DNA from: Corallococcus sp. NCRR
GTDB taxonomy: Bacteria; Myxococcota; Myxococcia; Myxococcales; Myxococcaceae
Assembly (NCBI RefSeq): GCF_026965535.1
Contig: NZ_CP114039.1
Coordinates: 4,650,001-4,714,000, forward strand
Reading direction: 5' to 3'
DNA: 64,000 nucleotides
Below are positions 39,294 to 47,522 of this stretch, piece after piece. How positions within the stretch are numbered: position 1 is the first letter of the stretch; the number at the start of each line of letters is the position of its first letter. Made by a program: the position numbers and the translations under genes. The notes beneath the pieces are model-generated. The model was given only the letters and a program-made list of their open reading frames with translations. It had not been told where the DNA came from and did not search any database.

Positions 39294-40283
39294 ATGCCTG
39301 ACACCTCCGTTCCGACCCCGCCCCCGCCGCTCCTGCGCATCGAGGGGCTCACGCGCCGCTTCGGCGGGCGCACCGCCGTGGACGGGCTGTCGCTGTCCGT
39401 GCAGCCGGGCGAAATCCTGGGGCTGCTGGGGCCCAACGGCGCCGGCAAGTCCACCACCTTCCAACTGCTCGCGGGCCTGCTCGCGCCGGACGCGGGGCAG
39501 GTGCACTTCGCGGGCAAGGTGCTGTCCCTGAGCGACCCGGCGCTGCGGCGCCAGATGGGCATCATCTTCCAGAAGAGCAGCCTGGATGACCTGCTCACCG
39601 CCCGGGAGAACCTGCTGCTGGGCGCGCGGCTGTACGGCCTCACGGGCGCGGACGCGAAGGCGCGCGTGGAGACGATGCTGGCGCTCATCGGCCTGCAGGA
39701 CCGGGGCGATGAGAAGGTGGGCACCTGGTCGGGCGGCATGCGCCGGCGGCTGGAGCTGGCGCGGGCGCTGGTGCACCAGCCGCGCGTGGTGCTGATGGAC
39801 GAGCCCACGCAGGGCCTGGACGAGGCGGCCTTCCGCACCTTCTGGACGCACCTCAAGCGTTTACGTGACGCGGAGGGCGTCACCGTGCTCTGCACCACCC
39901 ACCGCGCGGATGAGGCGGAAGGGTGCGACCGGCTGGCGGTGCTGGACGCCGGGAAGCTGGTGGCGTGCGACACGCCCCGGGCGCTCGCTTCCCGCATGGG
40001 CGGCGACATCCTCACGCTGGAGGGCCCGGAGCCGGAGGCGCTGGCCGCGCAGGTGACGGAGCGGCTGGGGCTCGGGGCGACGGTGGTGGAGGGGCGGGTG
40101 CAGGTGGAGGCTTCGCAGGGACACGCGCTGGTGCCGCGGCTGGTGGAGGCCTTCCCTCCGGGACGGTTCGCCTCCGTGTCGCTGCGCCGGCCCACGCTGG
40201 CGGACGTGTTCCTCCAGCTCACCGGGAAGGCCCTGGGGGCGGATGCTCCCTCGCCCACGCCCGCGCCGAGGAAACGCCGATGA
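39294..40283 (+). CDS. ABC transporter ATP-binding protein
   Basis: A 329-residue ABC ATPase. Walker A is GPNGAGKSTT (about residue 47), the Q-loop is IIFQKSSLDD, the signature is WSGGMRRRLELARAL, Walker B is VVLMDEPTQGLD and the switch His is in TTHRADEAE. The C-terminal 90 residues form the usual extra domain of DrrA/NodI-type exporters. Its stop overlaps the start of the permease gene (ATGA), so they make one transporter. Substrate unknown; a link with cytochrome maturation is only suggested by ctaB upstream. Confidence 0.93.
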   Translation: MPDTSVPTPPPPLLRIEGLTRRFGGRTAVDGLSLSVQPGEILGLLGPNGAGKSTTFQLLAGLLAPDAGQVHFAGKVLSLSDPALRRQMGIIFQKSSLDDLLTARENLLLGARLYGLTGADAKARVETMLALIGLQDRGDEKVGTWSGGMRRRLELARALVHQPRVVLMDEPTQGLDEAAFRTFWTHLKRLRDAEGVTVLCTTHRADEAEGCDRLAVLDAGKLVACDTPRALASRMGGDILTLEGPEPEALAAQVTERLGLGATVVEGRVQVEASQGHALVPRLVEAFPPGRFASVSLRRPTLADVFLQLTGKALGADAPSPTPAPRKRR

Positions 40284-41155
40284 GCGCCGACATCCCCGTG
40301 CCTGTTCCGTCCTCCTCCTCGGCGGAGGCCGCGCCCGCCGCTGGGGTCCACCGCCGGGAGCCGGGGACGCTGGCGTTGCAGTGGGCCACCGTCTGGGTGC
40401 TGCTGTCGCGCGACGTGGTGCGCTTCTTCCGGCAGCCCAGCCGGGTGGTGGGCGCGCTGGCGCAGCCCATCCTGTTCTGGTTCGTCATCGGCTCCGGCTT
40501 CGCGGGTTCGTTCCGCGTGGAGGGCGCGCAGGGGCTGGGCTACCAGCAGTTCTTCTTCCCGGGCGTCGTCACCATGGTGGTGCTCTTCAGCGCCATCTTC
40601 GCCACCATCACCGTCATCGAGGACCGCAAGGAGGGCTTCCTCCAGGCGGTGCTGGCGGGGCCGGGCTCGCGGCTGGCGGTGGTGCTGGGCAAGGCGCTGG
40701 GGTCGTCCAGCATCGCGCTGATGCAGGCGTCGCTGTTCCTGCTCTTCGCGCCGCTGGCGGGCGTGGACGTGAAGTCGGTGGACTACGCGCTCCTCGCGGC
40801 GGTGATGGTGCTGTCCGCGCTGGCGCTCACCGGGATGGGGATGGCGCTCGCCTGGTGGGTGAAGTCGAGCGCGGGCTACCACGCGGTGATGAGCCTGGTG
40901 ATGCTGCCCATGTGGGTGCTCTCCGGGGCCATGTTCCCGGTCAAGGGCGCCGGGCCGGTGCTGTCGTGGGTGATGACGCTCAACCCGATGCGCTTCTCCG
41001 TGGAGGGCGTGCGCCGCGCGCTGTACGGGGCGCAGGCGTCGCTGGCGGTGGGCTCTCAGGGTGGGGCGACGGTGGGGTGGGAGGTGCCCGCGCTGCTGGC
41101 GTTCGCGGCGGTGTTCGTGGGGCTGGCCGCGTTCAGCGTGAGCCGCCGCGAGTAG
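40280..41155 (+). CDS. ABC-2 type permease
   Basis: A 291-residue permease with about six membrane segments, partner of the preceding ATPase. It has the cytoplasmic N-terminus with LLSRDVVRFFRQPSRVV, then ALAQPILFWFVIGSGF and IEDRKEGFLQAVLAGPGSR, and near the end MLPMWVLSGAMFP with LNPMRFSVEGVRRALYG, all typical of the ABC-2 (DrrB/NodJ) family. Start ATG at 40280 within the ATGA overlap. Confidence 0.92.
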   Translation: MSADIPVPVPSSSSAEAAPAAGVHRREPGTLALQWATVWVLLSRDVVRFFRQPSRVVGALAQPILFWFVIGSGFAGSFRVEGAQGLGYQQFFFPGVVTMVVLFSAIFATITVIEDRKEGFLQAVLAGPGSRLAVVLGKALGSSSIALMQASLFLLFAPLAGVDVKSVDYALLAAVMVLSALALTGMGMALAWWVKSSAGYHAVMSLVMLPMWVLSGAMFPVKGAGPVLSWVMTLNPMRFSVEGVRRALYGAQASLAVGSQGGATVGWEVPALLAFAAVFVGLAAFSVSRRE

Positions 41156-41224
41156 CCCGCTCGCTGTGTGTTGTTGGATTTACCTGGTGCCTTTCACGAA
41201 GAATCCTCCAGAGGAGACCGCCTC

Positions 41225-42058
41225 ATGAAGCTGCGCCTGTTTGGCTTGTCGATGGTCGGTGTCGCGGGGCTGCTGGCCCTGCCCGCGTGCAAGAAGGAGG
41301 AGGCGCCCGCGCCCCCCGCCGCTGCTCCTGCGGCCCCCACGCAGCAGGCCGTGCCTCCGGCCCCCACGGCGGGAGCGGGGACGGGCGAGGCGGCGGCTCC
41401 GGCGGCGCCCGCGGGCAACGGCGTGGTGAAGGGCACGGTGTCGTTCACCGGCACGCCGCCGGTGATGGCGGACCTGGCGCCCAGCGCGGACCCCGCGTGT
41501 GACGGCCGGCCGGAGAAGGAGGAGGCCGTGCTGGTGAAGGACGGCAAGCTCCAGAACGTGCTGGTGCGCGTGAAGGGGCCGGTCGCGGGTGCGCCCGCGG
41601 CGCCGTCCACGCCGGTGGTGGTGGACCAGTCCAAGTGCACCTACGTGCCGCGCGTGCAGGGCGCAGTGACGGGTCAGCAGGTGATGTTCAAGAACAGCGA
41701 CGGCACGCTGCACAACGTGCGCGGCGTGGTGGGCACGAAGCCCCTGTTCAACGTGGCGCAGCCGCCCTCGGGGGCGCCGGTGCAGAAGCCGATGCCCACG
41801 GACGCGGAGGTGCTGCGCCTCAAGTGCGACGTGCACCCGTGGATGACGGCCTACGTGGTGAGCAACCCCAACCCGTACTTCACCACCACGGGCGCGGACG
41901 GCACCTTCACGCTGACGGGCCTGCCCGCGGGCACGTACACGCTGGAGGCGTGGCACGAGACGCTGGGCACGAAGACGGCGGAAGTCACCGTGAAGGACGG
42001 CGCGCCCGCGGAGGCGACGTTCTCCTTCGCCGCGACGGACGCGCAGGCGAAGCAGTAG
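41225..42058 (+). CDS. Cupredoxin-like lipoprotein
   Basis: A 277-residue lipoprotein (lipobox LPAC near residue 21) with a long Ala/Pro linker. The globular domain carries GTLHNVRG and, about 45 residues on, CDVHPWM. A His, then C-x2-H-x2-M, is the ligand set of a type 1 (blue) copper site. The last 60 residues (TTTGADGTFTLTGLPAGTYT) form a carboxypeptidase-regulatory-like beta sandwich. With ctaB nearby, a periplasmic electron carrier or copper-handling role is inferred. The AGAGGAG site supports the ATG at 41225. Confidence 0.8.
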   Translation: MKLRLFGLSMVGVAGLLALPACKKEEAPAPPAAAPAAPTQQAVPPAPTAGAGTGEAAAPAAPAGNGVVKGTVSFTGTPPVMADLAPSADPACDGRPEKEEAVLVKDGKLQNVLVRVKGPVAGAPAAPSTPVVVDQSKCTYVPRVQGAVTGQQVMFKNSDGTLHNVRGVVGTKPLFNVAQPPSGAPVQKPMPTDAEVLRLKCDVHPWMTAYVVSNPNPYFTTTGADGTFTLTGLPAGTYTLEAWHETLGTKTAEVTVKDGAPAEATFSFAATDAQAKQ

Positions 42059-42091
42059 TTCCCAGGGGGAGGGGCTGCTCGCGCGGCCCCT

Positions 42092-43513
42092 TCACCCGTG
42101 TGCGTTCGAGACCGGCCCTGGAGGCCCTGCCTTGCGCACCGTGAAGCCCACGCGCGCGCCTCCGGCGGGCCGGTTCTCCGCGAAGGTCTCACCGCCGTGG
42201 GCCTTGGCGATGCGCTGCACCAGCGCGAGCCCCAACCCCAGCGAGCCGGCCTCGCGCGCCTCGCCGCCCCGGTCCTTCCGGTAGAACGGCTGGAAGATGC
42301 GCTGCTCCTCGCCGGGCAGCAGGCCCGGGCCCCGGTCCTCCACGCTGAAGGCCAGGTGCTCCTTCCCGTGCTCCTGGATGCGCAGCGCCTCCACGCCCAC
42401 GCCGTGCTTGCGCGCGTTGTCCAGCAGGTTCACCAGCGCCCGGCCCAGCAGCGTCGCGTCCGCCATCAGCGCCACGTCGTCCGTCTCCGGCTGGAGCAGC
42501 GTCGCGGACAGCCCCACGCGCTCCAGCGCCTGCGCCGCGAGCACGCCCGCCTCCAGCGCCTTGGGCGTGAGCTGCCCGAAGTCCAGGCGGGAGCTGGCCA
42601 GCAGCTCGCCCACCAGCGCGTCCAGCTCCACCACCTCGCGGTCCACCTGGTCCAACGTGCGCGGGTTGCCCCCGCCGTCACGCAAGAGCTCCGTCAGCAC
42701 TCGCAGCCGCGCCAGCGGCGTGCGCAGCTCGTGCGACACCGCCGCCAGCAGCTCGCGTTGATCCGCCAGCTGCTTCTCGATGCGCGCCGCCATGTCGTTG
42801 AAGGACTCGGCGAGCACCGCGAACTCGCCGGTGGCGTGGTGGTCCAGGCTCGCCCGCGCGCCCAGCCGGCCCTCGCCCAGCTCCTGCGTGGCCTTCACCA
42901 GCGTGTCCACCGGCCGGGCCAGCCTGAACGAGATGCCGCCCGCCGCCGTCCACAGCACCAGCACCGCGATGCCCAGCGGCAGCACCGCGCGCCAGGGGCC
43001 CCGCGAGCGGGTTTGCAGATAGCAGGCCTGCAGCGACCCCAGCTGCGTGTCCTGCCGCATCACCGGGACGACGGCGTCCGGCTTCGAGCAGGGCGAACCC
43101 GCCCGGGCCACCACCGCGCCGGACAGGTCCGTCAGCGTGACGTCCACGTCCAGGTCGTCGGAGATGCTCCGCATCAGGGCGTCGCGCTCGGCGGGCGCGT
43201 CCCACACCGCCGCGAACTGGTGGCCCACGAACGAGCGGATGCGCTCCGTCTCCTGCCGCCAGCTGTTGCCGCCCGTCAGGTTCATCACCCACGACACCAC
43301 CAACACCGTCACCAGGATGGTGAGCCCGAACATGACGAACAGCCGCCGCCGCAGCCGCGCCTGCACGTAGGAGCCCAGCCGTCCCAGGTGGAACATGCGC
43401 CGGCGGTGGGCATGGGCCTGGGCGTGGCGGCCGAACCTCCGGCGCAGCTCCGGCCCGCAGGCCTCCTCGTCGGCGGAAGGCGGCCAGGGGTGGCGGTGGT
43501 GGCGCCAGCCCAT
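42092..43513 (-). CDS. Sensor histidine kinase, CpxA/EnvZ-like architecture
   Basis: A 473-residue membrane kinase. Its layout is two membrane segments (about 58-80 and 170-190) with a periplasmic sensor loop of some 90 residues carrying two Cys, then a HAMP domain (RPVDTLVKATQELGEGRLGA). The H-box is AAVSHELRTPLARLR, the N-box NLLDNARKHG, and G-boxes DRGPGL and GLGLALV follow. The N-terminal His-rich stretch before the first helix could bind metal. Its start overlaps the response-regulator stop by one base (TGATG). Confidence 0.93.
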   Translation of the reverse strand: MGWRHHRHPWPPSADEEACGPELRRRFGRHAQAHAHRRRMFHLGRLGSYVQARLRRRLFVMFGLTILVTVLVVSWVMNLTGGNSWRQETERIRSFVGHQFAAVWDAPAERDALMRSISDDLDVDVTLTDLSGAVVARAGSPCSKPDAVVPVMRQDTQLGSLQACYLQTRSRGPWRAVLPLGIAVLVLWTAAGGISFRLARPVDTLVKATQELGEGRLGARASLDHHATGEFAVLAESFNDMAARIEKQLADQRELLAAVSHELRTPLARLRVLTELLRDGGGNPRTLDQVDREVVELDALVGELLASSRLDFGQLTPKALEAGVLAAQALERVGLSATLLQPETDDVALMADATLLGRALVNLLDNARKHGVGVEALRIQEHGKEHLAFSVEDRGPGLLPGEEQRIFQPFYRKDRGGEAREAGSLGLGLALVQRIAKAHGGETFAENRPAGGARVGFTVRKAGPPGPVSNAHG

Positions 43514-44193
43514 CAGGCGCCCTCCTTGGCGAAGACGTAGCCCACGCCGCGCACCGTCTTGATGAGGCGCGTGCCCACGTCCCCCAGCTTCTGGCGCAGG
43601 TGGGAGATGTGCACGTCCACCGTGCGCTCGCTCACCACCGTGTCGTTGCGCCCCGCCTCGCCCAGCAGCGCGTCGCGGGGAATCACCCGGCCCGCCCTGC
43701 GCACCAGCGCGAGCAGCAGGTCGAACTCCAGGCCCGTCAGCTCCACCGCGCGCCCCTCCACCTTCACCTCGCGCCCGGACACGTCGATGGAGACCCCGCT
43801 CGATTCAAGCCGGTCCGCCACCGCCGCCGGCTGTGCCCGCCGCAGCACCGCGCGCAGGCGGGCGAGCAGCTCGCGCGGGCCAAAGGGCTTGGGCAGGTAG
43901 TCGTCCGCGCCCAGCTCCAGCCCCACCACGCGGTCCGTCTCGTCTCCCTTGGCGGTGAGCATCAGCACCGGGATGCGGCTCCTGGCCCGGATGCGCTTGC
44001 ACACCTCCAGGCCGTCCATGCCCGGCATCATCACGTCCAGGAGCACGGCGTCGTAGGCGTTGGCCTCCAGCGCCGCCAGCCCGCGGCCCCCGTCGGGCGC
44101 GTGGCTGACGGTGATGCCGTTCTGCCCGAGGTACTCCGCGAGCAACTCGAACATCCGGGTGTCGTCATCGATGAGCAGGACGCGGGTGGGCAT
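43513..44193 (-). CDS. OmpR-family response regulator
   Basis: A 226-residue regulator. The receiver has the acidic pair in LLIDDDTRM, phospho-acceptor Asp in VLLDVMMPGMDG and Lys in LTAKGDE. The C-terminal winged helix has LTGLEFDLLLALVRRAGRVI and RTVDVHISHLRQKLGD, ending VRGVGYVF. It is encoded just before its kinase and after a Spy/CpxP-like gene, so it probably regulates this envelope-stress set, likely through the GTGAA repeats upstream of the operon. Confidence 0.95.
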   Translation of the reverse strand: MPTRVLLIDDDTRMFELLAEYLGQNGITVSHAPDGGRGLAALEANAYDAVLLDVMMPGMDGLEVCKRIRARSRIPVLMLTAKGDETDRVVGLELGADDYLPKPFGPRELLARLRAVLRRAQPAAVADRLESSGVSIDVSGREVKVEGRAVELTGLEFDLLLALVRRAGRVIPRDALLGEAGRNDTVVSERTVDVHISHLRQKLGDVGTRLIKTVRGVGYVFAKEGA

Positions 44194-44207
44194 GGGCGGG
44201 GGGAATC

Positions 44208-44423
44208 CTAACGCGCTCCCGGTGCGTCGGCGTGGCCGGCGGTGTCCTGCGGCCTGGGCGCGTGCCAGTCCCAGTACGGAGGCATCCCGTTGCGGTAGGC
44301 GGGGCCGCCCCAGTCTCCCCGGTGGCAGTGGGAGCGGTGGTGGCGGGCGAGGCTCGCGAAGCCGGAGGCATAGCCTCCGATGGCACCCGCGGCGAGGAGG
44401 ACGACGAGCAGACGGTGGCGCAT
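44208..44423 (-). CDS. Small His/Trp-rich exported protein
   Basis: A 71-residue protein. An N-terminal hydrophobic segment (RLLVVLLAAGAIGGYASGFA) is followed by a His-, Trp- and Asp-rich tail (ARHHRSHCHRGDWGG). The ATG at 44423 has GGAG at 7 nt. A TTG at 44429 would add two residues. Metal binding in the periplasm is inferred from the His/Cys content and from its place between a CpxP-like gene and a two-component system. Confidence 0.65.
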   Translation of the reverse strand: MRHRLLVVLLAAGAIGGYASGFASLARHHRSHCHRGDWGGPAYRNGMPPYWDWHAPRPQDTAGHADAPGAR

Positions 44424-44453
44424 GGGCAATCTCCAGGAAGAGGGCAGGGGGAC

Positions 44454-44993
44454 TCAGACGAAGGACGCGGGGCCGTCATCGTTGTGGGGGCGGCCACCCC
44501 AGCGGCCGTACCCGCCGCAGCGCCGGCCGTGCCAGCCGTGGCCCTCGCCCCGCCAGCCGTGGCCCCAGCCGTGCTCGATGATGTCCGCGAGCTCGCGGCG
44601 CTGGTTGGGCTCCAGCGCCTCGTGCACCTGGGACAGGGCGTCCTGCACGGCGTTGCGCAGCGTCTCCAGCGCCACGTCGTGGCGGCTGAACAGCTCGCGC
44701 AGCATGGCGCCGTCGAAGTGTTCCCCGCGCAGCGAGCCCGCGAGCGACGTGCGGCTGGGGCCCCACTGGTCCTTCACCTTGGCGAAGGCCTCGCGCACGT
44801 TCTCCACTGCCTTGACGATGACCTTCTCCTGGCCGGGAGACGTCTCCAGCCGCTCGAAGAGCCAGCGCAGCCGGGGGCGCATGCCCAGGCGGCCTCCGCG
44901 GCCGTAGGCGTAGGCGTGGTGGCCGTAGCGCCCCCGGCGCAGGGTGGCGAAGAGACCGGCGAGGCAGGCGGTACCGAAGAGGAATCCGAACAT
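44454..44993 (-). CDS. Spy/CpxP-like periplasmic protein
   Basis: A 179-residue protein with a hydrophobic N-terminus (FGFLFGTACLAGLFATL) and a helical core containing LEPNQRRELADII, resembling the LTxxQ motif of the Spy/CpxP/CnrX family. The C-terminus is rich in Gly, His and Trp (HGWGHGWRG), suggesting metal binding. Family members act as periplasmic chaperones or sensors that restrain their kinases. It is the first gene of the operon and probably senses metal or envelope damage. Confidence 0.8.
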   Translation of the reverse strand: MFGFLFGTACLAGLFATLRRGRYGHHAYAYGRGGRLGMRPRLRWLFERLETSPGQEKVIVKAVENVREAFAKVKDQWGPSRTSLAGSLRGEHFDGAMLRELFSRHDVALETLRNAVQDALSQVHEALEPNQRRELADIIEHGWGHGWRGEGHGWHGRRCGGYGRWGGRPHNDDGPASFV

Positions 44994-45074
44994 GGTCTTG
45001 GCTCCAGGAAGCAGGCGAGCGCCGAACCGGCGGGCCCGTGTCGTTGCTGACGGAGCTCAAGGTAGAAAACGGGT

Positions 45075-45111
45075 GTGAAGCCCACGCCCGGCGGCGGTGA
45101 AGAAATGTGAA
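45075..45111. promoter_or_regulatory. CpxR-like direct repeat upstream of the envelope-stress operon
   Basis: GTGAA at 45097-45101 and 45107-45111 are separated by 5 bp, the spacing of the CpxR box (GTAAA-N5-GTAAA). A third GTGAA lies at 45075-45079, two helical turns away. The site is within 120 bp of the Spy-like start at 44993 and is a candidate autoregulatory site for the OmpR-family regulator. The rest of the 356-bp gap (44994-45349) shows no gene and serves as leader for the cold-shock gene. Confidence 0.45.
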
Positions 45112-45349
45112 GGCCCGCGGAGGGGTGTCCGGAATGCCCGGCGGGGCATGGGATGTTCTTCCGCCGGGCCTCGACTACAGCCGCTGTGTCGGATGTAGGA
45201 CGACTCCCGGCGGGATTCCACCCTCTGGAGTGGTGTTCGCGCCGGAAGTAGGTAGAGTGCCCGGCGTGCCGGGGCGGTGTTCGTTCCAGCACCGGTGGAA
45301 GGCGCGAGCCTCTCACCTGTACAGAGCAGAGAAAGAGAAGAGACTCACA

Positions 45350-45550
45350 ATGGCAACTGGTACCGTGAAGTGGTTCAACGACGCGAAGGGTTTCGGCTTC
45401 ATCGCGCAGGACAATGGCGAAGACGTTTTCTGCCACCACACTGCGATCAACATGGATGGCTTCCGCACCCTGGCTGAAGGCCAGAAGGTGGAGTTCGAAG
45501 TCACCAAGGGCCCCAAGGGCCTGCAGGCGCAGAACGTTCGCGCGGCGTAA
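45350..45550 (+). CDS. Cold-shock domain protein (CspA family)
   Basis: A 66-residue single cold-shock domain. It has both RNA-binding motifs: KGFGFIAQ (RNP1) and DVFCHHTAI (RNP2, usually VFVHF/VFVHY). It begins [14 protein letters not shown] as in CspA proteins. The Cys-His-His in RNP2 is less usual than Val-His. Such proteins melt RNA structure and act as antiterminators. It has a long 5' region and its own tandem terminators, so it is monocistronic. Confidence 0.96.
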   Translation: MATGTVKWFNDAKGFGFIAQDNGEDVFCHHTAINMDGFRTLAEGQKVEFEVTKGPKGLQAQNVRAA

Positions 45551-45565
45551 GCGAGCCGAACCTTC

Positions 45566-45622
45566 GACTCACCCCCTGAGGTGAGTCCTCGAAGCCCAGT
45601 CTCCCCAACGGAGGCTGGGCTT
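45566..45622 (+). terminator. Tandem terminators after the cold-shock gene
   Basis: First hairpin GACTCACC (45566-45573) with GGTGAGTC (45580-45587). Second, 13 bp with one G-U, at 45592-45604 and 45610-45622, followed by TCGTCTTTC. Both are close to the csp stop at 45550. Confidence 0.85.
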
Positions 45623-45747
45623 TCGTCTTTCTGGACGCAGGGCAGGCGGGCGGCCATCGCGACGCGTTCCGCCACGGTCCAGGGTCTTCCCTACCTTCTC
45701 CCAGGAGGAGCGCGGCGCCGGACGCCGCCCCCCAAGGAGAGGCGAAC

Positions 45748-46113
45748 ATGGGCGACACCAGCGTGAAGAAGGTCGAGAGCCGCCATTCCCCCAAGGGGGA
45801 GATGGGCCAGAAGTACCTCGCATCCGGCGTCCGTGTGGCCATGCGGCTGTGGGAGGACGAGCCGCCCGCCGAGGCCAAGCCCGCCAGCACGCGCGACTAC
45901 GAGACCGTGGGCTTCGTACTCAAGGGCCGCGCGGAGCTGCACCTGGAGGGGCAGATCATCCTCTTGAACCCGGGAGACTCCTGGCTCGTGCCGCGCGGGG
46001 CCAGCCACACGTACAAGGTCCTGGAGACCTTCTCCGCCGTGGAGGCCACCAGCCCTGTCTCCTCCGCGCACGGCCGCGACGAGCACGAGGCCCCGAAGGG
46101 CGCCAAGGCCTGA
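45748..46113 (+). CDS. Cupin-domain protein
   Basis: A 121-residue single-domain cupin. Motif 1 is partly present (YETVGFVLKGRAELHLEG) and motif 2 is LNPGDSWLVPRGASHTY with a conserved His. Motif 1 lacks the usual H-x-H pair, so a metal-dependent enzyme activity is doubtful; a sensing or sugar-binding role is possible. The AAGGAG site is strong. No operon partner is evident. Confidence 0.8.
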   Translation: MGDTSVKKVESRHSPKGEMGQKYLASGVRVAMRLWEDEPPAEAKPASTRDYETVGFVLKGRAELHLEGQIILLNPGDSWLVPRGASHTYKVLETFSAVEATSPVSSAHGRDEHEAPKGAKA

Positions 46114-46197
46114 CGTGAGGTGATGCGACGGCGCGGGGCTTTCCATCAGGAAGGCCCCGCTCCTGTCAGCCCCATGGCGAGGACGCGTCGGGGGCGC

Positions 46198-47013
46198 ATG
46201 CGAATTCTTTCGGTTGAAGAGAAGCCCCTTCATGAGTGGTGGTACCTGAACGCGTCGCCCCGTGGAGGCACCCGTGCGGAGCGGCTCCCCTTGCTGCGTG
46301 GCCAGGTGGATGCCCTTCCCGGGGACCTGGAGGCGGTCATCGCGCTCTCGGACCTCCAGGGGATGGCGCCGCATGCCTTGAAGGACGGTGCGGCGGCGCT
46401 CCTGGGCGAAGTCGTGGCCGACGAGCTGGCGATGATGTGCAAGGCGGGCGGCCTCCCTCCCGCGAACCGCACCGGCATCATCCTGGCCGGAGACCTCTTC
46501 TCCAACGACACCGCGGATGAACGGGGCGCCACTGGAGACGTGCGGAGCGTCTGGACCGCCTTCGCCAGGTACTTCCGTTGGGTCGTCGGCGTGGCGGGAA
46601 ATCACGACACCTTCGGCGGTGCCCAGGAGCGCGAGCGCTTCTTCCGCCAACCCGGGAAGGAATTGCTGGATGGCGGAGTCGTCGCACCGGACGGACTCCC
46701 GGTGGGCGGGGTGAGCTACATCATCGGGCGCCCGGGCAAGCTCAACCGTCGCGAGCAGTCCGCGCAGCTGGAACGGATTGAGGAAGTGCTGCTCCAGGAG
46801 CCCCAGGTGCTGGTCCTCCACGAGGGCCCGGACGCCCCGGGAACCGGACTGCGCGGCAACGCCATCATCCGCGAGGCGGTGGAGCCCTGGAGCAGGCTGC
46901 TCGTCATCTGCGGCCACTGTCATTGGGACGTGCCGCTCATCACGCTCGCGAGCGGGACCCAGGTCCTCAACGTGGATGCGCGCGTGGTGCTGCTCAGGCG
47001 TGCCGGGGCCTGA
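46198..47013 (+). CDS. Metallophosphoesterase
   Basis: A 271-residue calcineurin-like phosphoesterase. Motifs in order are ALSDLQG (D-x-Q in place of D-x-H), GDLFSND (GD), GVAGNHDTF (GNHD), LVLHEGPD and ICGHCHWDV (GHxH). The first metal motif has Gln for His, a known variant. The substrate is unknown. The ATG at 46198 gives MRILSVEEKP; an in-frame extension upstream to 46120 looks non-coding. It overlaps the convergent DoxX gene by 20 bp. Confidence 0.8.
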   Translation: MRILSVEEKPLHEWWYLNASPRGGTRAERLPLLRGQVDALPGDLEAVIALSDLQGMAPHALKDGAAALLGEVVADELAMMCKAGGLPPANRTGIILAGDLFSNDTADERGATGDVRSVWTAFARYFRWVVGVAGNHDTFGGAQERERFFRQPGKELLDGGVVAPDGLPVGGVSYIIGRPGKLNRREQSAQLERIEEVLLQEPQVLVLHEGPDAPGTGLRGNAIIREAVEPWSRLLVICGHCHWDVPLITLASGTQVLNVDARVVLLRRAGA

Positions 47014-47431
47014 TGGGCGCGCGATTCCAGCGCCCCCAGCAGACGAAGAGCGACAGCGCGACCAGGAAGAAGTTGAAGGGCGTGTTCGCCGCCTCGCCGC
47101 GAGAGAAGTGGAAGCCGATGGCGCTGACCTGGAGCAGCGCGCAGCCCAGGGCCGCGAGGACCGTCAGGCCCGGTTTCACCCGCGTGAGCGAGGGCAGCAC
47201 GACGCCCAGCCCGCCCGCCAGGTCCACCAGGACAATGAAATACAGGAACGCGGGAGGCACCTGGCCCGCCCACGGAATCATCGCGGCGAGCTCCGGCAGG
47301 GGCGTGAGCGCCTTCCAGATGCCCGAGCCGACGAAGGTGAGGCCCAGCAGCGCCTGGGCGACCCACAGGCCCACATGAAGAGCCCTGGACGGCTTCGCTG
47401 AATCGCCAACAGGAGGGGAGAGCGTATCCAT
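46994..47431 (-). CDS. DoxX-family membrane protein
   Basis: A 145-residue protein with four membrane helices. It has the DoxX pattern: LLGLTFVGSGIWKAL in helix 1, FLYFIVLVDLAGGLGVVLP in helix 2, GLTVLAALGCALLQVSAIGFHFSRGE and a last helix with FFLVALSLFVCWGR. Members act with thiol or quinone stress systems. It is divergent from an HxlR-type regulator that probably controls it. The ATG at 47431 (MDTLSPPVG) has GGAG at 7 nt. Confidence 0.82.
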   Translation of the reverse strand: MDTLSPPVGDSAKPSRALHVGLWVAQALLGLTFVGSGIWKALTPLPELAAMIPWAGQVPPAFLYFIVLVDLAGGLGVVLPSLTRVKPGLTVLAALGCALLQVSAIGFHFSRGEAANTPFNFFLVALSLFVCWGRWNRAPIRPRHA

Positions 47432-47522
47432 TCGTGGCTCCGGGGTTACTTCCGAGTGCCTGGTTACGGATGATGACCACCTCTCTCTGGCATACCGTGC
47501 ACGGGCCGGACAAGGAGGCACA

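Noticed and set aside
35679-39851. 1390-codon minus-strand reading frame
   Set aside because: It runs antisense through the TPR gene, ctaB and the ABC ATPase gene, all of which have clear family motifs.
46120-46197. N-terminal extension of the metallophosphoesterase
   Set aside because: The added residues are Arg-rich and lack a ribosome-binding site; the core motif spacing fits a start at 46198.
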